DNA of 64,000 nt from an uncultured Lachnospiraceae bacterium (GTDB lineage: Bacteria; Bacillota; Clostridia; Lachnospirales; Lachnospiraceae). The stretch covers positions 9,130 through 73,129 of the forward strand of contig CAJUNB010000015.1 in assembly GCA_910587635.1 (NCBI GenBank), in the 5' to 3' direction. Below the pieces are notes generated by a model that searched no databases, was not told the origin of the DNA, and saw only the letters and a program-made list of their open reading frames with translations. The translations under genes and the position numbers were made by a program. Of this stretch, positions 14,809 to 22,707 are shown piece by piece. Numbering within the stretch: the stretch's first letter is position 1; every line of letters begins with the position of its first letter.

Positions 14809-17469
14809 AAGATAAAGTCGACTCTTTTCGTTTTGTACCTCATATTCCTGAAGTATCCTTTCATTTGCCAGCCGGACCTCCTCCTCCAGTTCTCTGGCTG
14901 AGATCAGCTCACAGCCTGCCCCTCTGATGATAATCTGCTCCAACCCATCGGAAGTAGCCACGCTGACACGATATTTTCCGGCATTTTCATGGGCGAATCT
15001 CTCAATAAACATATCTGCGGTTTCCGCTTCTTTCGTATAGATCACATGGATGTTGTGATAATCCATCGCCTCTTCCCTATGTCCTTCCAGTCGATAAGCA
15101 TCAAATACGACGATCAGCTCGCAACTTCGTATTCCCTGGTAATTACACAGGATATCCAAAAGTCTGCCCCGGGCGCCGTCCAGACTCGTCTCGGCCAGTT
15201 CTTTTAATTCTTTCCAGGCAAATATGATATTATAACCGTCCACAAGAAGATATTCCTGCTTTTTTTCCGGCGGACGATACACTCTAGTATGTGCTTCCTT
15301 CCCGCCTGCCTGAAAGGCAGTGCTTTCTCCCGATGGATACGTTTTTCCCGCTTCCATCGTTCTTTTCCGGCCGAATCCCCTTTTCCGGCCACTTTCTTCC
15401 TTTCTGTTGGCATGGGAGACCTTTTTCAGGATGGCGTCGATCTCTTCCGTACCAATAGCTAAATCCGGCTGCCTCCTGCTGCCTGCCTCTGCCCGGCTTC
15501 TGATTTCTTCTTCCGACAGCTCCCGGCTCCGTTCCAGAACGGACGGTTGATGCATATGATTTTTCACCTCGTCCCAGGGCACGATAAATCCCGCACCATG
15601 GGCACAAAAAACAGAGGCGGACGGATTTCTCACGTCCCGCTCCGGGTCATATCCTCTCCCGGCCAGCACTTCTTCCGTATTGTGACATCTGCCATATCCT
15701 TTCAGGGTACAGGTCAGCCGCCCCATTCCTTTTGTATAGGCAATTACCTCTTTCTGATAGGATTGCAGGCAGATCACCGGCCCGCTTCCGCGGATAACGG
15801 CCATCCCCTTTTCCATTTCCGGCTGAAAAGATGTGGCATGCAGCCGCTCCAGATCGGTCATGGCCCGGCCCGTCATCGTGTCCGGCACTTCCAGTATAAA
15901 ATCATAATAGGGCTCCAAAAGCACACTCCGCGCCTGCATCAGACCCTGCCGCACGGCCCGGTACACAGCCTGCCGGAAGTCGCCGCCTTCCGTATGCTTC
16001 AAATGAGCCTTTCCCGCCACAAGAGTGATCTTCACATCCGTAAGGCCGCTGCCGGTGAGCACCCCTTTGTGTTCCCGTTCTCCCAGATGGGTCAATATAA
16101 GCCGCTGCCAGTTCCGGTCCAGTACATCCTCGCTGCAGGTACTGGTATACTGCATCCCGCTGCCTGGCTCTCCCGGTTCCAGCAGGAGGTGCACTTCCGC
16201 ATAATGGCGCAGCGGCTCAAAGTGCCCCACGCCTTCCACCGTATTTTCTATCGTCTCTTTGTATACAATATTTCCGGGGCCGAAAGAGACCTGCATTCCA
16301 AACCGCTCCTGAATCCGCCGCTGCAATATTTCCGTCTGCACTTCCCCCATCAGTTTCAATTGTAACTGCTTTTCCTCTTCTTCCCATACGATATGCAGAT
16401 CCGGTTCTTCCTCCCCCAGCTGTTTCAGTTTCTGTATCGCCGTCCCCATATCACAGCCTTCTTCCAGATACATCTGGTAGGAGAGCACCGGCTCCAGAAC
16501 AGGCAGCCAACGGCCTGCTTCCTTTCCAAGCCCCTGTCCGATAAAGGTATGTTCCGGTCCTGTTACCGCCACTACACTGCCTGCCTCCGCCTCCTGCAAT
16601 ACCTCATATTTCGCCCCGGAGTACAGTCTGAGCTGATTGATCTTCTCCTCTGTCACGCCGTTTTCCGTCTGCCAGCATATCGTATCCTTCACGGAAAGCT
16701 TCCCGCCGGTCACTTTCAAATAAGTCAGCCGCACTCCCTGCCCGTCCCTGCCGATCTTATAGACCCTTGCCCCAAATGCCTTTGGATAGTCAGGAGGCTC
16801 CAGATACATCTGGATACCTTCCAGAAATTCCCGGATGCCATCCTGTTTCAGTGCAGAACCAAAATAGCAGGGAAAAAGCTTTCTGCTTTTCACCATTTGT
16901 CTCATCAGCTGATCTGACACACTGCCCGTCTCCAGATACATATCCAGAGCGGATTCCTGGCAGACAGCCACCGCCTCCCAGAACTGTCCGCCCTCTCTTT
17001 TCGTAAAATCCACACAGCCTTCCCCGAAATTTTCCCGGATCTCTCTCATCAGTTCATCCTTTTGGGCTGTGGGCAAGTCCATTTTATTGATAAACAGCAG
17101 CGCCGGTATGCCATACTTCTCCAGCAGCTTCCAGAGCGTCCGGGTATGGGCCTGCAGCCCGTCCAGGCCGCTTATTACCAGGACAGCACCGTCTATTACC
17201 TGCAAAGTCCGTTCCATCTCCGCCGAAAAATCCACATGCCCTGGCGTATCCATCAGTACGATATCCCTGCTTTCTCCCTTTATAACTGCCTGTTTGGAAA
17301 AGACCGTAATCCCCCGCTCCTTTTCCACCGCATAGGTATCCAGAAAGGCGTCCCCGTTGTCCACCCGGCCCCGCCTGCGCAGAACGCCGCTTTCGTACAA
17401 CAGACTTTCCGATAACGTTGTCTTTCCTGCATCCACATGGGCCAGGAGACCAATACAAATCCGATTCAT
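14782..17469 (-). CDS. TetM/TetO-like ribosomal GTPase fused to a Rae1/YacP-type NYN endonuclease
   Basis: This 895-aa protein has an N-terminal EF-G-like translational GTPase resembling tetracycline ribosomal protection proteins (which are about 640 aa): G1 AHVDAGKT at 10-17, then DTPGHVDF, NKMDL and the later domains to about 680. A basic, Ser/Gly-rich linker (about 680-735) leads to an NYN/PIN-like domain (739-870). Its acidic residues are all kept: D744 in LLVDGYN, D790 in VFDAY, D819 in ETAD and D841 in ATSD. That domain matches B. subtilis Rae1 (YacP), which enters the ribosomal A site and cuts mRNA. Each half is a known family. The fused role, cutting mRNA in a GTPase-engaged ribosome, is inference, and tetracycline resistance is not shown. 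ATG follows GGAGAAAAG. Confidence 0.9.
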   Translation of the reverse strand: MNRICIGLLAHVDAGKTTLSESLLYESGVLRRRGRVDNGDAFLDTYAVEKERGITVFSKQAVIKGESRDIVLMDTPGHVDFSAEMERTLQVIDGAVLVISGLDGLQAHTRTLWKLLEKYGIPALLFINKMDLPTAQKDELMREIRENFGEGCVDFTKREGGQFWEAVAVCQESALDMYLETGSVSDQLMRQMVKSRKLFPCYFGSALKQDGIREFLEGIQMYLEPPDYPKAFGARVYKIGRDGQGVRLTYLKVTGGKLSVKDTICWQTENGVTEEKINQLRLYSGAKYEVLQEAEAGSVVAVTGPEHTFIGQGLGKEAGRWLPVLEPVLSYQMYLEEGCDMGTAIQKLKQLGEEEPDLHIVWEEEEKQLQLKLMGEVQTEILQRRIQERFGMQVSFGPGNIVYKETIENTVEGVGHFEPLRHYAEVHLLLEPGEPGSGMQYTSTCSEDVLDRNWQRLILTHLGEREHKGVLTGSGLTDVKITLVAGKAHLKHTEGGDFRQAVYRAVRQGLMQARSVLLEPYYDFILEVPDTMTGRAMTDLERLHATSFQPEMEKGMAVIRGSGPVICLQSYQKEVIAYTKGMGRLTCTLKGYGRCHNTEEVLAGRGYDPERDVRNPSASVFCAHGAGFIVPWDEVKNHMHQPSVLERSRELSEEEIRSRAEAGSRRQPDLAIGTEEIDAILKKVSHANRKEESGRKRGFGRKRTMEAGKTYPSGESTAFQAGGKEAHTRVYRPPEKKQEYLLVDGYNIIFAWKELKELAETSLDGARGRLLDILCNYQGIRSCELIVVFDAYRLEGHREEAMDYHNIHVIYTKEAETADMFIERFAHENAGKYRVSVATSDGLEQIIIRGAGCELISARELEEEVRLANERILQEYEVQNEKSRLYLSDVFPELD

Positions 17470-17536
17470 TGGTTTCTTCTTTTCTCCTTGATTACCATAA
17501 AATAGTCGAAAATCTTACTTCATCATAAATACGTAA

Positions 17537-18874
17537 TTATTTTATTTCCCAGTATCCGTATCGTCTGCCTCCTATACGAACAACATGTCCTCCCTCAAGA
17601 AGTTTCTTCATCGCCCGTTTTATGGATGGAGTCGATACGCCAAAATATGCCGCCATTTCATTTTGTGTAATATTGGGCTTCTCCCTCAACAGTGCATAAA
17701 TTTTTTTGTCCAAAGTATCACCCAAAGTATCAGTTTGATACTTTGGAATTTTAAAGTCTGATACTTTAGCGTTTTCAAGGGCAGTAAACTTCACAGTAAG
17801 ATCATCACCCAATACTGTATACTCCGGATCTGCTGTGCCAAGTTCTCTACAGACTTCACAAATCTTTTGAATACCACGTCCCCAGCTTTCTATATATCCG
17901 GCACGATAAAATGCATTAGCGATAGACGGATTGAACGGCTCTGATTTATGGGGCTTCATCAGCGTCTCCACCGTCCAGCTTTTTGGCAGGATACAGCTAT
18001 TGCTAATATACATTGCATCGTCTTCAATCCGAATCTGGATTGGAATACTGGCTGCATAGTTGTTATGCCCCAAGGCATTGTAAATAGCCTCCCTTACACC
18101 CTCACGGGGAAATGGGTATGTCTCCACCCGCACGTCATGCTCATAGGTAATTGCCGCTTTTAAATATTTCGTGTAAATCAAGTCAATCACCCTGTCGGCA
18201 ATGCTGAACAAAGACCCTTCCACTGTATCTTGATATTGCAGGTCCGAACCCTCACCAAACTTTCCAATTTTTACATAGCATCCTGTTATAATCCGCCCCG
18301 GTTTACGATAAAAAAGCATGACTGCCGCACGTTTCAGTTTTCCGTCTACCAGAAGATCAAGATGGTCAAGAAGTTCTTCGTTTGGAATATCCAAATCCCC
18401 TTTTTCCATCCTTTTTTTCCGAACAGCTTCCCTGCGGAATATATCAAAACTGCTTCGGTCAAGGTCATCCACACCTATGTTATCAACAGGAACTGCATCC
18501 CACAAATAACCCGTTTTTTCTCTAATAAATTCCGTCAAAGCAGCTCCCTGAAGCTGCTGCTTCGTACTGCCGCTTCGATAATGGTATTCCCCATGATAGT
18601 TGACTGGATAGGTACTGGAGTTCACTTTAATTTCAATATATTCCAGACCGTCTTTTGTCCGTCTATTGACATCAGCGATAATACCAAGCCCTGACTGGAT
18701 TTGATTTGGAATATCATCCATCAATTTCTTTATCTCTTTCACACCGACAACTTTTCCAGCATCGTCTATCCCAATATAAATTGTCCCGCCCTGAGCGTTC
18801 GCAAAACCACACACCCATTTCAAGTATTCCGTCCTCCAGGACTCCTTATATTCAATATTCTGACTTTCTGACAT
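17537..18874 (-). CDS. AlbA_2 (Schlafen-like) ATP-binding regulator
   Basis: This 445-aa protein begins with the AlbA_2 nucleic-acid domain: residues 1-115 with ESQNIEYKESW, FANAQGGTIYIGIDD and YHYRSGSTKQ. A HATPase_c_4-like region around 255-350 (REAIYNALGHNNY, GYIESWGRGIQKI) comes next, then a C-terminal winged helix (about 385-445: NITQNEMAAYFGVSTPSIKRAM). This is the COG2865 layout. Members act as transcription factors or sit in defence loci, and the role here is unknown. The gene is AT-richer than its neighbours and overlaps the remnant upstream by 23 bp, which suggests a transferred segment. Confidence 0.85.
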   Translation of the reverse strand: MSESQNIEYKESWRTEYLKWVCGFANAQGGTIYIGIDDAGKVVGVKEIKKLMDDIPNQIQSGLGIIADVNRRTKDGLEYIEIKVNSSTYPVNYHGEYHYRSGSTKQQLQGAALTEFIREKTGYLWDAVPVDNIGVDDLDRSSFDIFRREAVRKKRMEKGDLDIPNEELLDHLDLLVDGKLKRAAVMLFYRKPGRIITGCYVKIGKFGEGSDLQYQDTVEGSLFSIADRVIDLIYTKYLKAAITYEHDVRVETYPFPREGVREAIYNALGHNNYAASIPIQIRIEDDAMYISNSCILPKSWTVETLMKPHKSEPFNPSIANAFYRAGYIESWGRGIQKICEVCRELGTADPEYTVLGDDLTVKFTALENAKVSDFKIPKYQTDTLGDTLDKKIYALLREKPNITQNEMAAYFGVSTPSIKRAMKKLLEGGHVVRIGGRRYGYWEIK

Positions 18875-19214
18875 CTAAACAACCTCCAGTCTGCTCAAAT
18901 CGAACACCATATATACCACTTATACATATTAGCTTGTCTATAGATTGGAGAGCCTTATCCAAGTTTGTAAATATAAGTACATTATTGGGCTGATTGACTA
19001 TTACCCTTGTATCCATCATAAAGGACAAATCTTTCTTTATGAATATCCTTTCAATTCCAACGACAATTTTCTGTCTATTGCCATAGATATTCCTAATATC
19101 CAACTCAAACAAATCTTCCGGTAAAATCTTCACGTTTTTTAAAAACATTGGCTCGTATACTTTCCCTGCTTCCTCGAAAACCAAGTGTACTGCTCCTGCC
19201 ATCCTCTCCAGCAC
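18852..19214 (-). pseudogene. Hypothetical protein, probably missing its 5' end
   Basis: The frame codes for 120 residues from a GTG at 19214, with no convincing ribosome binding site there. It stays open about 18 codons further upstream (ISPDIKIYQDAKSVLK-VLERMAG) to a TAA near 19265, without any ATG, GTG or TTG start. This suggests that the original start was lost. Segments such as LFELDIRNIYGNRQKIVVGIE and FIKKDLSFMMDTRVIVN look like ordinary mixed alpha/beta protein, but no family is recognised. It overlaps the AlbA_2 gene by 23 bp, so the two were probably once a coupled pair. Confidence 0.45.
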
Positions 19215-19448
19215 TTTTAAAACAGACTTTGCATCCTGATAAATTTTAATATCGGGTGAAATTACTGTTTCAATATGTTAGATATGGCATTTAATAATCC
19301 AAGCATAAACATGTGCTTACCTCTTCATCTTAATCAAGAATATTTTTGTTGTCTCAATCCTCTTTATTACAATAAGCAACTACCCTCAGTGAACAAGGGT
19401 ATCTTTTACTATTTAATATTTAAACTACAGATATATCTTCCCTGCCCT
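19215..19448. other. AT-rich spacer with no supported gene
   Basis: This stretch is markedly AT-rich. It holds a short hairpin (TACCCT 19381-19386 with AGGGTA) and no convincing ORF, promoter or RNA. Together with the remnant and the AlbA_2 gene it marks the right part of a likely inserted segment. Confidence 0.5.
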
Positions 19449-20171
19449 CTACTGTTGAAATACTTCTGTAAAATAGCCACAGTCAGAGATGGGCTCTCCG
19501 TTTTTATGTAGATGCCGCACATCCCCCATTCCCTGACACCGGAAATGGGCAATTCCCGCTTCCACCTCTTCACTACACACTGCCGTGACCGAGGTGGGCG
19601 GCAGAAAACAGCCGTGTATGAGTGTGGGAAAGGCCATACCCAGCAGATAGGAAAGCATGATGAAAGTAATCCCCATGTGGCATACGAGCACAAGGGTCAC
19701 ATCTCTGTTTCCGGTCACTCTATAATAGCCTTTCTCCCGTTCATAACCCCATTTTTTCAGCAAATTGTCCAGCTCCCGGCAAGTTTCCAGATACACATCT
19801 TTGACAGAAGGTGCTCCGGCGCACGGCCCCATCACTTTCGATTCATACCATCTGTCCTTATCAAACAGCTCCGGGTATCCGGTCCAGAAAGAAGGAGCAA
19901 AGTCCCAGGGAAGACCGTTTTTCACACTGTATTTGCTGTCAACCTTGCCACGGAATTCCTGCAGCCAGTCCAGCACAATGGCCTTTCTGCCCAGTACCTT
20001 TTCCAGCGGCTCCGCTGTCTGCCTGGCGCGGCCCAGACAGGACACATAAAAACCGTCCACCTTCCAGTCCTTTACTCTCTCTCCCAGGAATGCCGCTTCC
20101 CGCCGTCCCTTTTCCGTCAGCGTATCGCTGCTATAGTCCGGTTCCCCGTGTCTGATAAAAATAAGTTTCAT
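19449..20171 (-). CDS. Histidine phosphatase family protein
   Basis: This 240-aa member of the phosphoglycerate mutase-like superfamily has the catalytic RHGEP (R7, H8) near its start, the second phosphate-site region SCLGRARQTAEPL, and the distal HMG histidine in LVCHMGIT. The long insert in the middle (about residues 70-130) makes it unlike plain GpmB/CobC, so the substrate is open. The ATG at 20171 has AAAGGA 6 bases upstream, and a 12-codon extension is rejected. It has its own promoter 120 bp upstream. Confidence 0.85.
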   Translation of the reverse strand: MKLIFIRHGEPDYSSDTLTEKGRREAAFLGERVKDWKVDGFYVSCLGRARQTAEPLEKVLGRKAIVLDWLQEFRGKVDSKYSVKNGLPWDFAPSFWTGYPELFDKDRWYESKVMGPCAGAPSVKDVYLETCRELDNLLKKWGYEREKGYYRVTGNRDVTLVLVCHMGITFIMLSYLLGMAFPTLIHGCFLPPTSVTAVCSEEVEAGIAHFRCQGMGDVRHLHKNGEPISDCGYFTEVFQQ

Positions 20172-20291
20172 ATGTATCCTTTCCTTTCTTATGATTTCTT
20201 TCCTCATATGGGTTACGGTGTCAAAAGGGATTGTTTTTATTGTTGGTCGGCAACTTGCACAAATTTTCTATTCCAGTTCCAGACTACAGAC

Positions 20292-20320
20292 ATTGTATTA
20301 TCTAAGTGTCCCGACATCAA
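20292..20320 (-). promoter_or_regulatory. Promoter of the histidine phosphatase gene
   Basis: On the minus strand, TTGATG (20315-20320) and TACAAT (20292-20297) are 17 bp apart. The 370-bp gap upstream of the gene otherwise contains only hairpins. Confidence 0.55.
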
Positions 20321-20340
20321 AAAGAATTCCCGACGCAGAC

Positions 20341-20377
20341 GGCCCGACTTGCCATCCAGGCAAGAGCGGGCCTTTTT
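20341..20377 (+). terminator. Strong plus-strand intrinsic terminator with no gene before it
   Basis: GGCCCG (20341-20346) pairs with CGGGCC (20367-20372), with an inner CTTGCC/GGCAAG stem and TTTTT directly after. No plus-strand gene lies upstream for several kb, so it may end an unseen small RNA or an antisense transcript. Confidence 0.6.
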
Positions 20378-20397
20378 CAGACATCCATGTCTGAAAA
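20374..20397. terminator. Perfect palindrome, possible bidirectional terminator
   Basis: TTTTCAGACAT and ATGTCTGAAAA form 11-bp arms around CC, directly abutting the preceding hairpin. A/T tails on both sides permit termination in either direction. Confidence 0.45.
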
Positions 20398-20524
20398 CTG
20401 CTGATCGTTTACGGAACACTAAGAAATACAAATGTCTTCCGTCAAGTCACTGTCACAGAAATATTTGTGCAATTTACCGAACCAATTCAAAAACATACCC
20501 TTTTAACACCCGAACTCTATATGT

Positions 20525-20553
20525 AAAAAGGGGCCTTCCTTCCTGGCAGCCCC
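20525..20553 (-). terminator. Terminator of the coat-protein-like gene
   Basis: On the minus strand, GGGGC and GCCCC form a hairpin followed by TTTTT (20525-20529), about 25 bp after the stop codon. Confidence 0.65.
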
Positions 20554-20576
20554 TTCCCTGCGAACCTCTCTGCTTG

Positions 20577-21035
20577 TTACTTCATACCGTTGACCTGTTT
20601 ATACTTATACAGCATCTCCGCATGATTCTGTTCCTCGATCTGGATATCTGCAAGCAGCTTGCGCACCTGAGAATCACCGCAGGTAAACACATCCGTATTG
20701 TACTCGGAAGATACAAGCTTTTCCGTTCCGATACAGTCCGTAGCCAGGAAACAGTCTTCCTGCTTTTCCTGAGAGTTCGTCATCTGGTCGTAAGTTCTCT
20801 TCGGGTTATAGTCTCTGCCGGAGCTGTCGTTGCAGTTGCAGGAAGGTACGCTTCCCTTCAGCACCTGTCCAAGGGAATTATAATGTTCCTGCTCATCCCG
20901 TTTTAGTGTCTGAAACAGGTCTTTTAATTCTGTATCGTGCGCCTGCTGGCTGTACTTTTCATACTTTTTGATACAAGTCTCTTCCTGTGTCTGGAGATCT
21001 TTGATACTTGTTGCTTCTTTTTCTGTCAAAATCAT
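20577..21035 (-). CDS. CotF-like spore coat / ferritin-like protein
   Basis: This 152-aa protein is made of two helical halves (DLQTQEETCIKKYEKYSQQA, ELKDLFQTLKRDEQEHYNSL and later VRKLLADIQIEEQNHAEMLYKY). They have the E-x6-Y and E-x2-H spacing of the CotF/ferritin-like superfamily. The middle is Asn/Ser/Cys-rich (SCNCNDSSG). In sporulating clostridia these are coat-associated or of unknown role. The ATG follows AGAGGTG, and a 21-bp palindrome lies 26 bp upstream. It has a good terminator, so it is probably monocistronic. Confidence 0.75.
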   Translation of the reverse strand: MILTEKEATSIKDLQTQEETCIKKYEKYSQQAHDTELKDLFQTLKRDEQEHYNSLGQVLKGSVPSCNCNDSSGRDYNPKRTYDQMTNSQEKQEDCFLATDCIGTEKLVSSEYNTDVFTCGDSQVRKLLADIQIEEQNHAEMLYKYKQVNGMK

Positions 21036-21060
21036 ACACGTGCACCTCTCTTACCATTTT

Positions 21061-21081
21061 GGTTGTAATATTTTTACAACC
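21061..21081. promoter_or_regulatory. Perfect inverted repeat upstream of the coat-like gene
   Basis: GGTTGTAA-N5-TTACAACC is exact over both 8-bp arms and sits 26-46 bp before the ATG, near where the -10 would lie. It is a likely operator; the regulator is unknown. Confidence 0.5.
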
Positions 21082-21160
21082 TCCAGTATACCCAGCAAGA
21101 GGTAAACTATGCATACTTACAGTGGGATGATTCATCCCTTTTTCCCTATTTTTTAGTGCC

Positions 21161-21664
21161 TCAGTAGCTTCGTATTCTGTCCCCGGAATCGTCTTTCGTA
21201 TTGACGATTTTCTGAATTACTACCGGATAGCTGTAACTGTCGTTGACCTTCACTTCTACCCGGTCTCCCGCCCTGTGTCCAAGCAGCGCCCTGCCAAGGG
21301 GCGATTCGATACTGATCAGATTGTGCAGGGAATCTCCCCTGACACTTGTGACGATTCTGTATTCCTCCACAGTCCCCTCTTCTTCAAACAATATTTCCAC
21401 CGTATTGTTCATGCCCACTTCGTCTTCTCTGGAACTGTCATCGATGACCTGAGCCGTTCGAAGCATTCTTTCCAGATAACGGATACGGCTCTCGTTTTTA
21501 TTTTTCTCCCGTTTCGCCGCATGGTATTCAAAATTTTCACTCAGATCTCCATGGGCTCTCGTCTCCTTTACTTCTTCCAACAGCCGCGGACGCACTTCCA
21601 GTCTGCGGTATTCGATCTCTTCCTGTATTTTTCTGATATCTGATTTTGTCAGCTTCTCCTGCAT
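21161..21664 (-). CDS. greA: Transcription elongation factor GreA family
   Basis: This 167-aa protein has the two-helix coiled-coil arm (about residues 5-80) with the acidic tip in ARAHGDLSENFEYHAAK-type sequence, here ETRAHGDLSENFEYHAAKR. A C-terminal FKBP-like globular domain (VEILFEEEGTVEEYRIV to SPLGRALLGHRAGDRVEVKV) follows. It reactivates backtracked RNA polymerase through its secondary channel. The length fits GreA/GreB. The genome may carry another copy; this one differs slightly at its C-terminus (NTKDDSGDRIRSY). Confidence 0.92.
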   Translation of the reverse strand: MQEKLTKSDIRKIQEEIEYRRLEVRPRLLEEVKETRAHGDLSENFEYHAAKREKNKNESRIRYLERMLRTAQVIDDSSREDEVGMNNTVEILFEEEGTVEEYRIVTSVRGDSLHNLISIESPLGRALLGHRAGDRVEVKVNDSYSYPVVIQKIVNTKDDSGDRIRSY

Positions 21665-21759
21665 TTTATTTCCTGTTCTCCGTTTCTGATCCCGTCAATC
21701 CCCCGTATCGGCTCCAGCAATCCCATCTTTTTCTCCATCCGTCAGTTCCCTCTCTGCCA

Positions 21760-22677
21760 TCACAGAAATTGCAGTATTTGCGTCATTCCTCCTGTCAGGA
21801 TACCAGTATTGCGTCTGTATATATCGGGAAAATCTTCTATCGGTAACGGATTTTCACCATATCCCGCCTCGATCGTATATCCCGGCCTGTCATACTGCAA
21901 AATGAACCAGTCCTTATACCCCGCATTACCGGAAGCATAGGGGGTCTCTTCCACTGTATACCCGCTGACCTGCCCAAAATAATCTGCAATCTGCCTGGAA
22001 TGAGGCGGCTCCAGATCCTTATATTTCCAGTAAATGACCTCTCCCTGGGTATGATAGGCCAGAATAAGAGAAAAATCATGGGCCATCGTAAATTCATAGA
22101 TTGCCCTGCTCTCCGGTGCAGTCAGAGGTGCCACTCCCACATAGTCTCTTGGCGCCGGACTGCGATAACCCTGACTGAATTTGATCTCCTTCGCCAGCTC
22201 CCAGTCCGCCGGAAACTGTAAATTCAAATCCACGCCGTCAATATTGGCCTTCCAGCCGTCAGGAAAAGGAATCTCAGGATAGGCGGCGGCAATCGCTTTC
22301 GCCTGCTCATAATAGCTTCCCTCTGTCAGCCCGCCCGTCACCAGGTCCACTCCGTCTGGATTCAGCAGTGGTATCAAATAACAGGACACCTGTTGGTACA
22401 GCCATCTGCCGTCCACTCCATATAAGCTCTCTCCCGCAGCAGCGGCGGCGGCAAACTCCTCTGCAAATCGCAGTAAAACCGGCACGGTAATCCATTCATT
22501 TGCATGGAACGCGCCACTGTAACATACCTGGGTATTTCCTGTCCCGATTTTCAGGGCGGGAATCTCCTTTCCCATCACGCTGTTTCCAATCGTTATCTTT
22601 TCCACAAAAGGATAGTAGAGCATCAGCCTGTCAATGGCTTTTATCGTTTCCCCGTAAGTATATTTGATTCCTTCCAT
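21760..22677 (-). CDS. M14 zinc carboxypeptidase (gamma-D-Glu-diamino acid endopeptidase-like)
   Basis: This 305-aa metallopeptidase has zinc ligands H58 and E61 in FHANEWIT and H209 in AYHTQGE. The catalytic glutamate is E270 in YTIEAGYGENP. PLLNPDGVDL supplies the Asn-Pro-Asp-Gly signature of the M14C group, which cuts the gamma-D-Glu to meso-diaminopimelate bond in peptidoglycan stem peptides. It has no signal peptide, so it probably acts on cytoplasmic muropeptides during recycling, or in sporulation. It ends about 95 bp before greA. Confidence 0.9.
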   Translation of the reverse strand: MEGIKYTYGETIKAIDRLMLYYPFVEKITIGNSVMGKEIPALKIGTGNTQVCYSGAFHANEWITVPVLLRFAEEFAAAAAAGESLYGVDGRWLYQQVSCYLIPLLNPDGVDLVTGGLTEGSYYEQAKAIAAAYPEIPFPDGWKANIDGVDLNLQFPADWELAKEIKFSQGYRSPAPRDYVGVAPLTAPESRAIYEFTMAHDFSLILAYHTQGEVIYWKYKDLEPPHSRQIADYFGQVSGYTVEETPYASGNAGYKDWFILQYDRPGYTIEAGYGENPLPIEDFPDIYRRNTGILTGGMTQILQFL

Positions 22678-22707
22678 CTGTACACCCGGATTTATTTTAT
22701 TGTTTCA

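Noticed and set aside
14782..17469. Reading the GTPase gene as a plain tetracycline resistance gene
   Set aside because: The protein is about 250 residues longer than TetM and carries a nuclease domain. Resistance is not shown by the sequence.
19275..19511. 78-codon plus-strand ORF
   Set aside because: It runs into the phosphatase gene on the opposite strand, has no ribosome binding site and has no recognisable pattern.
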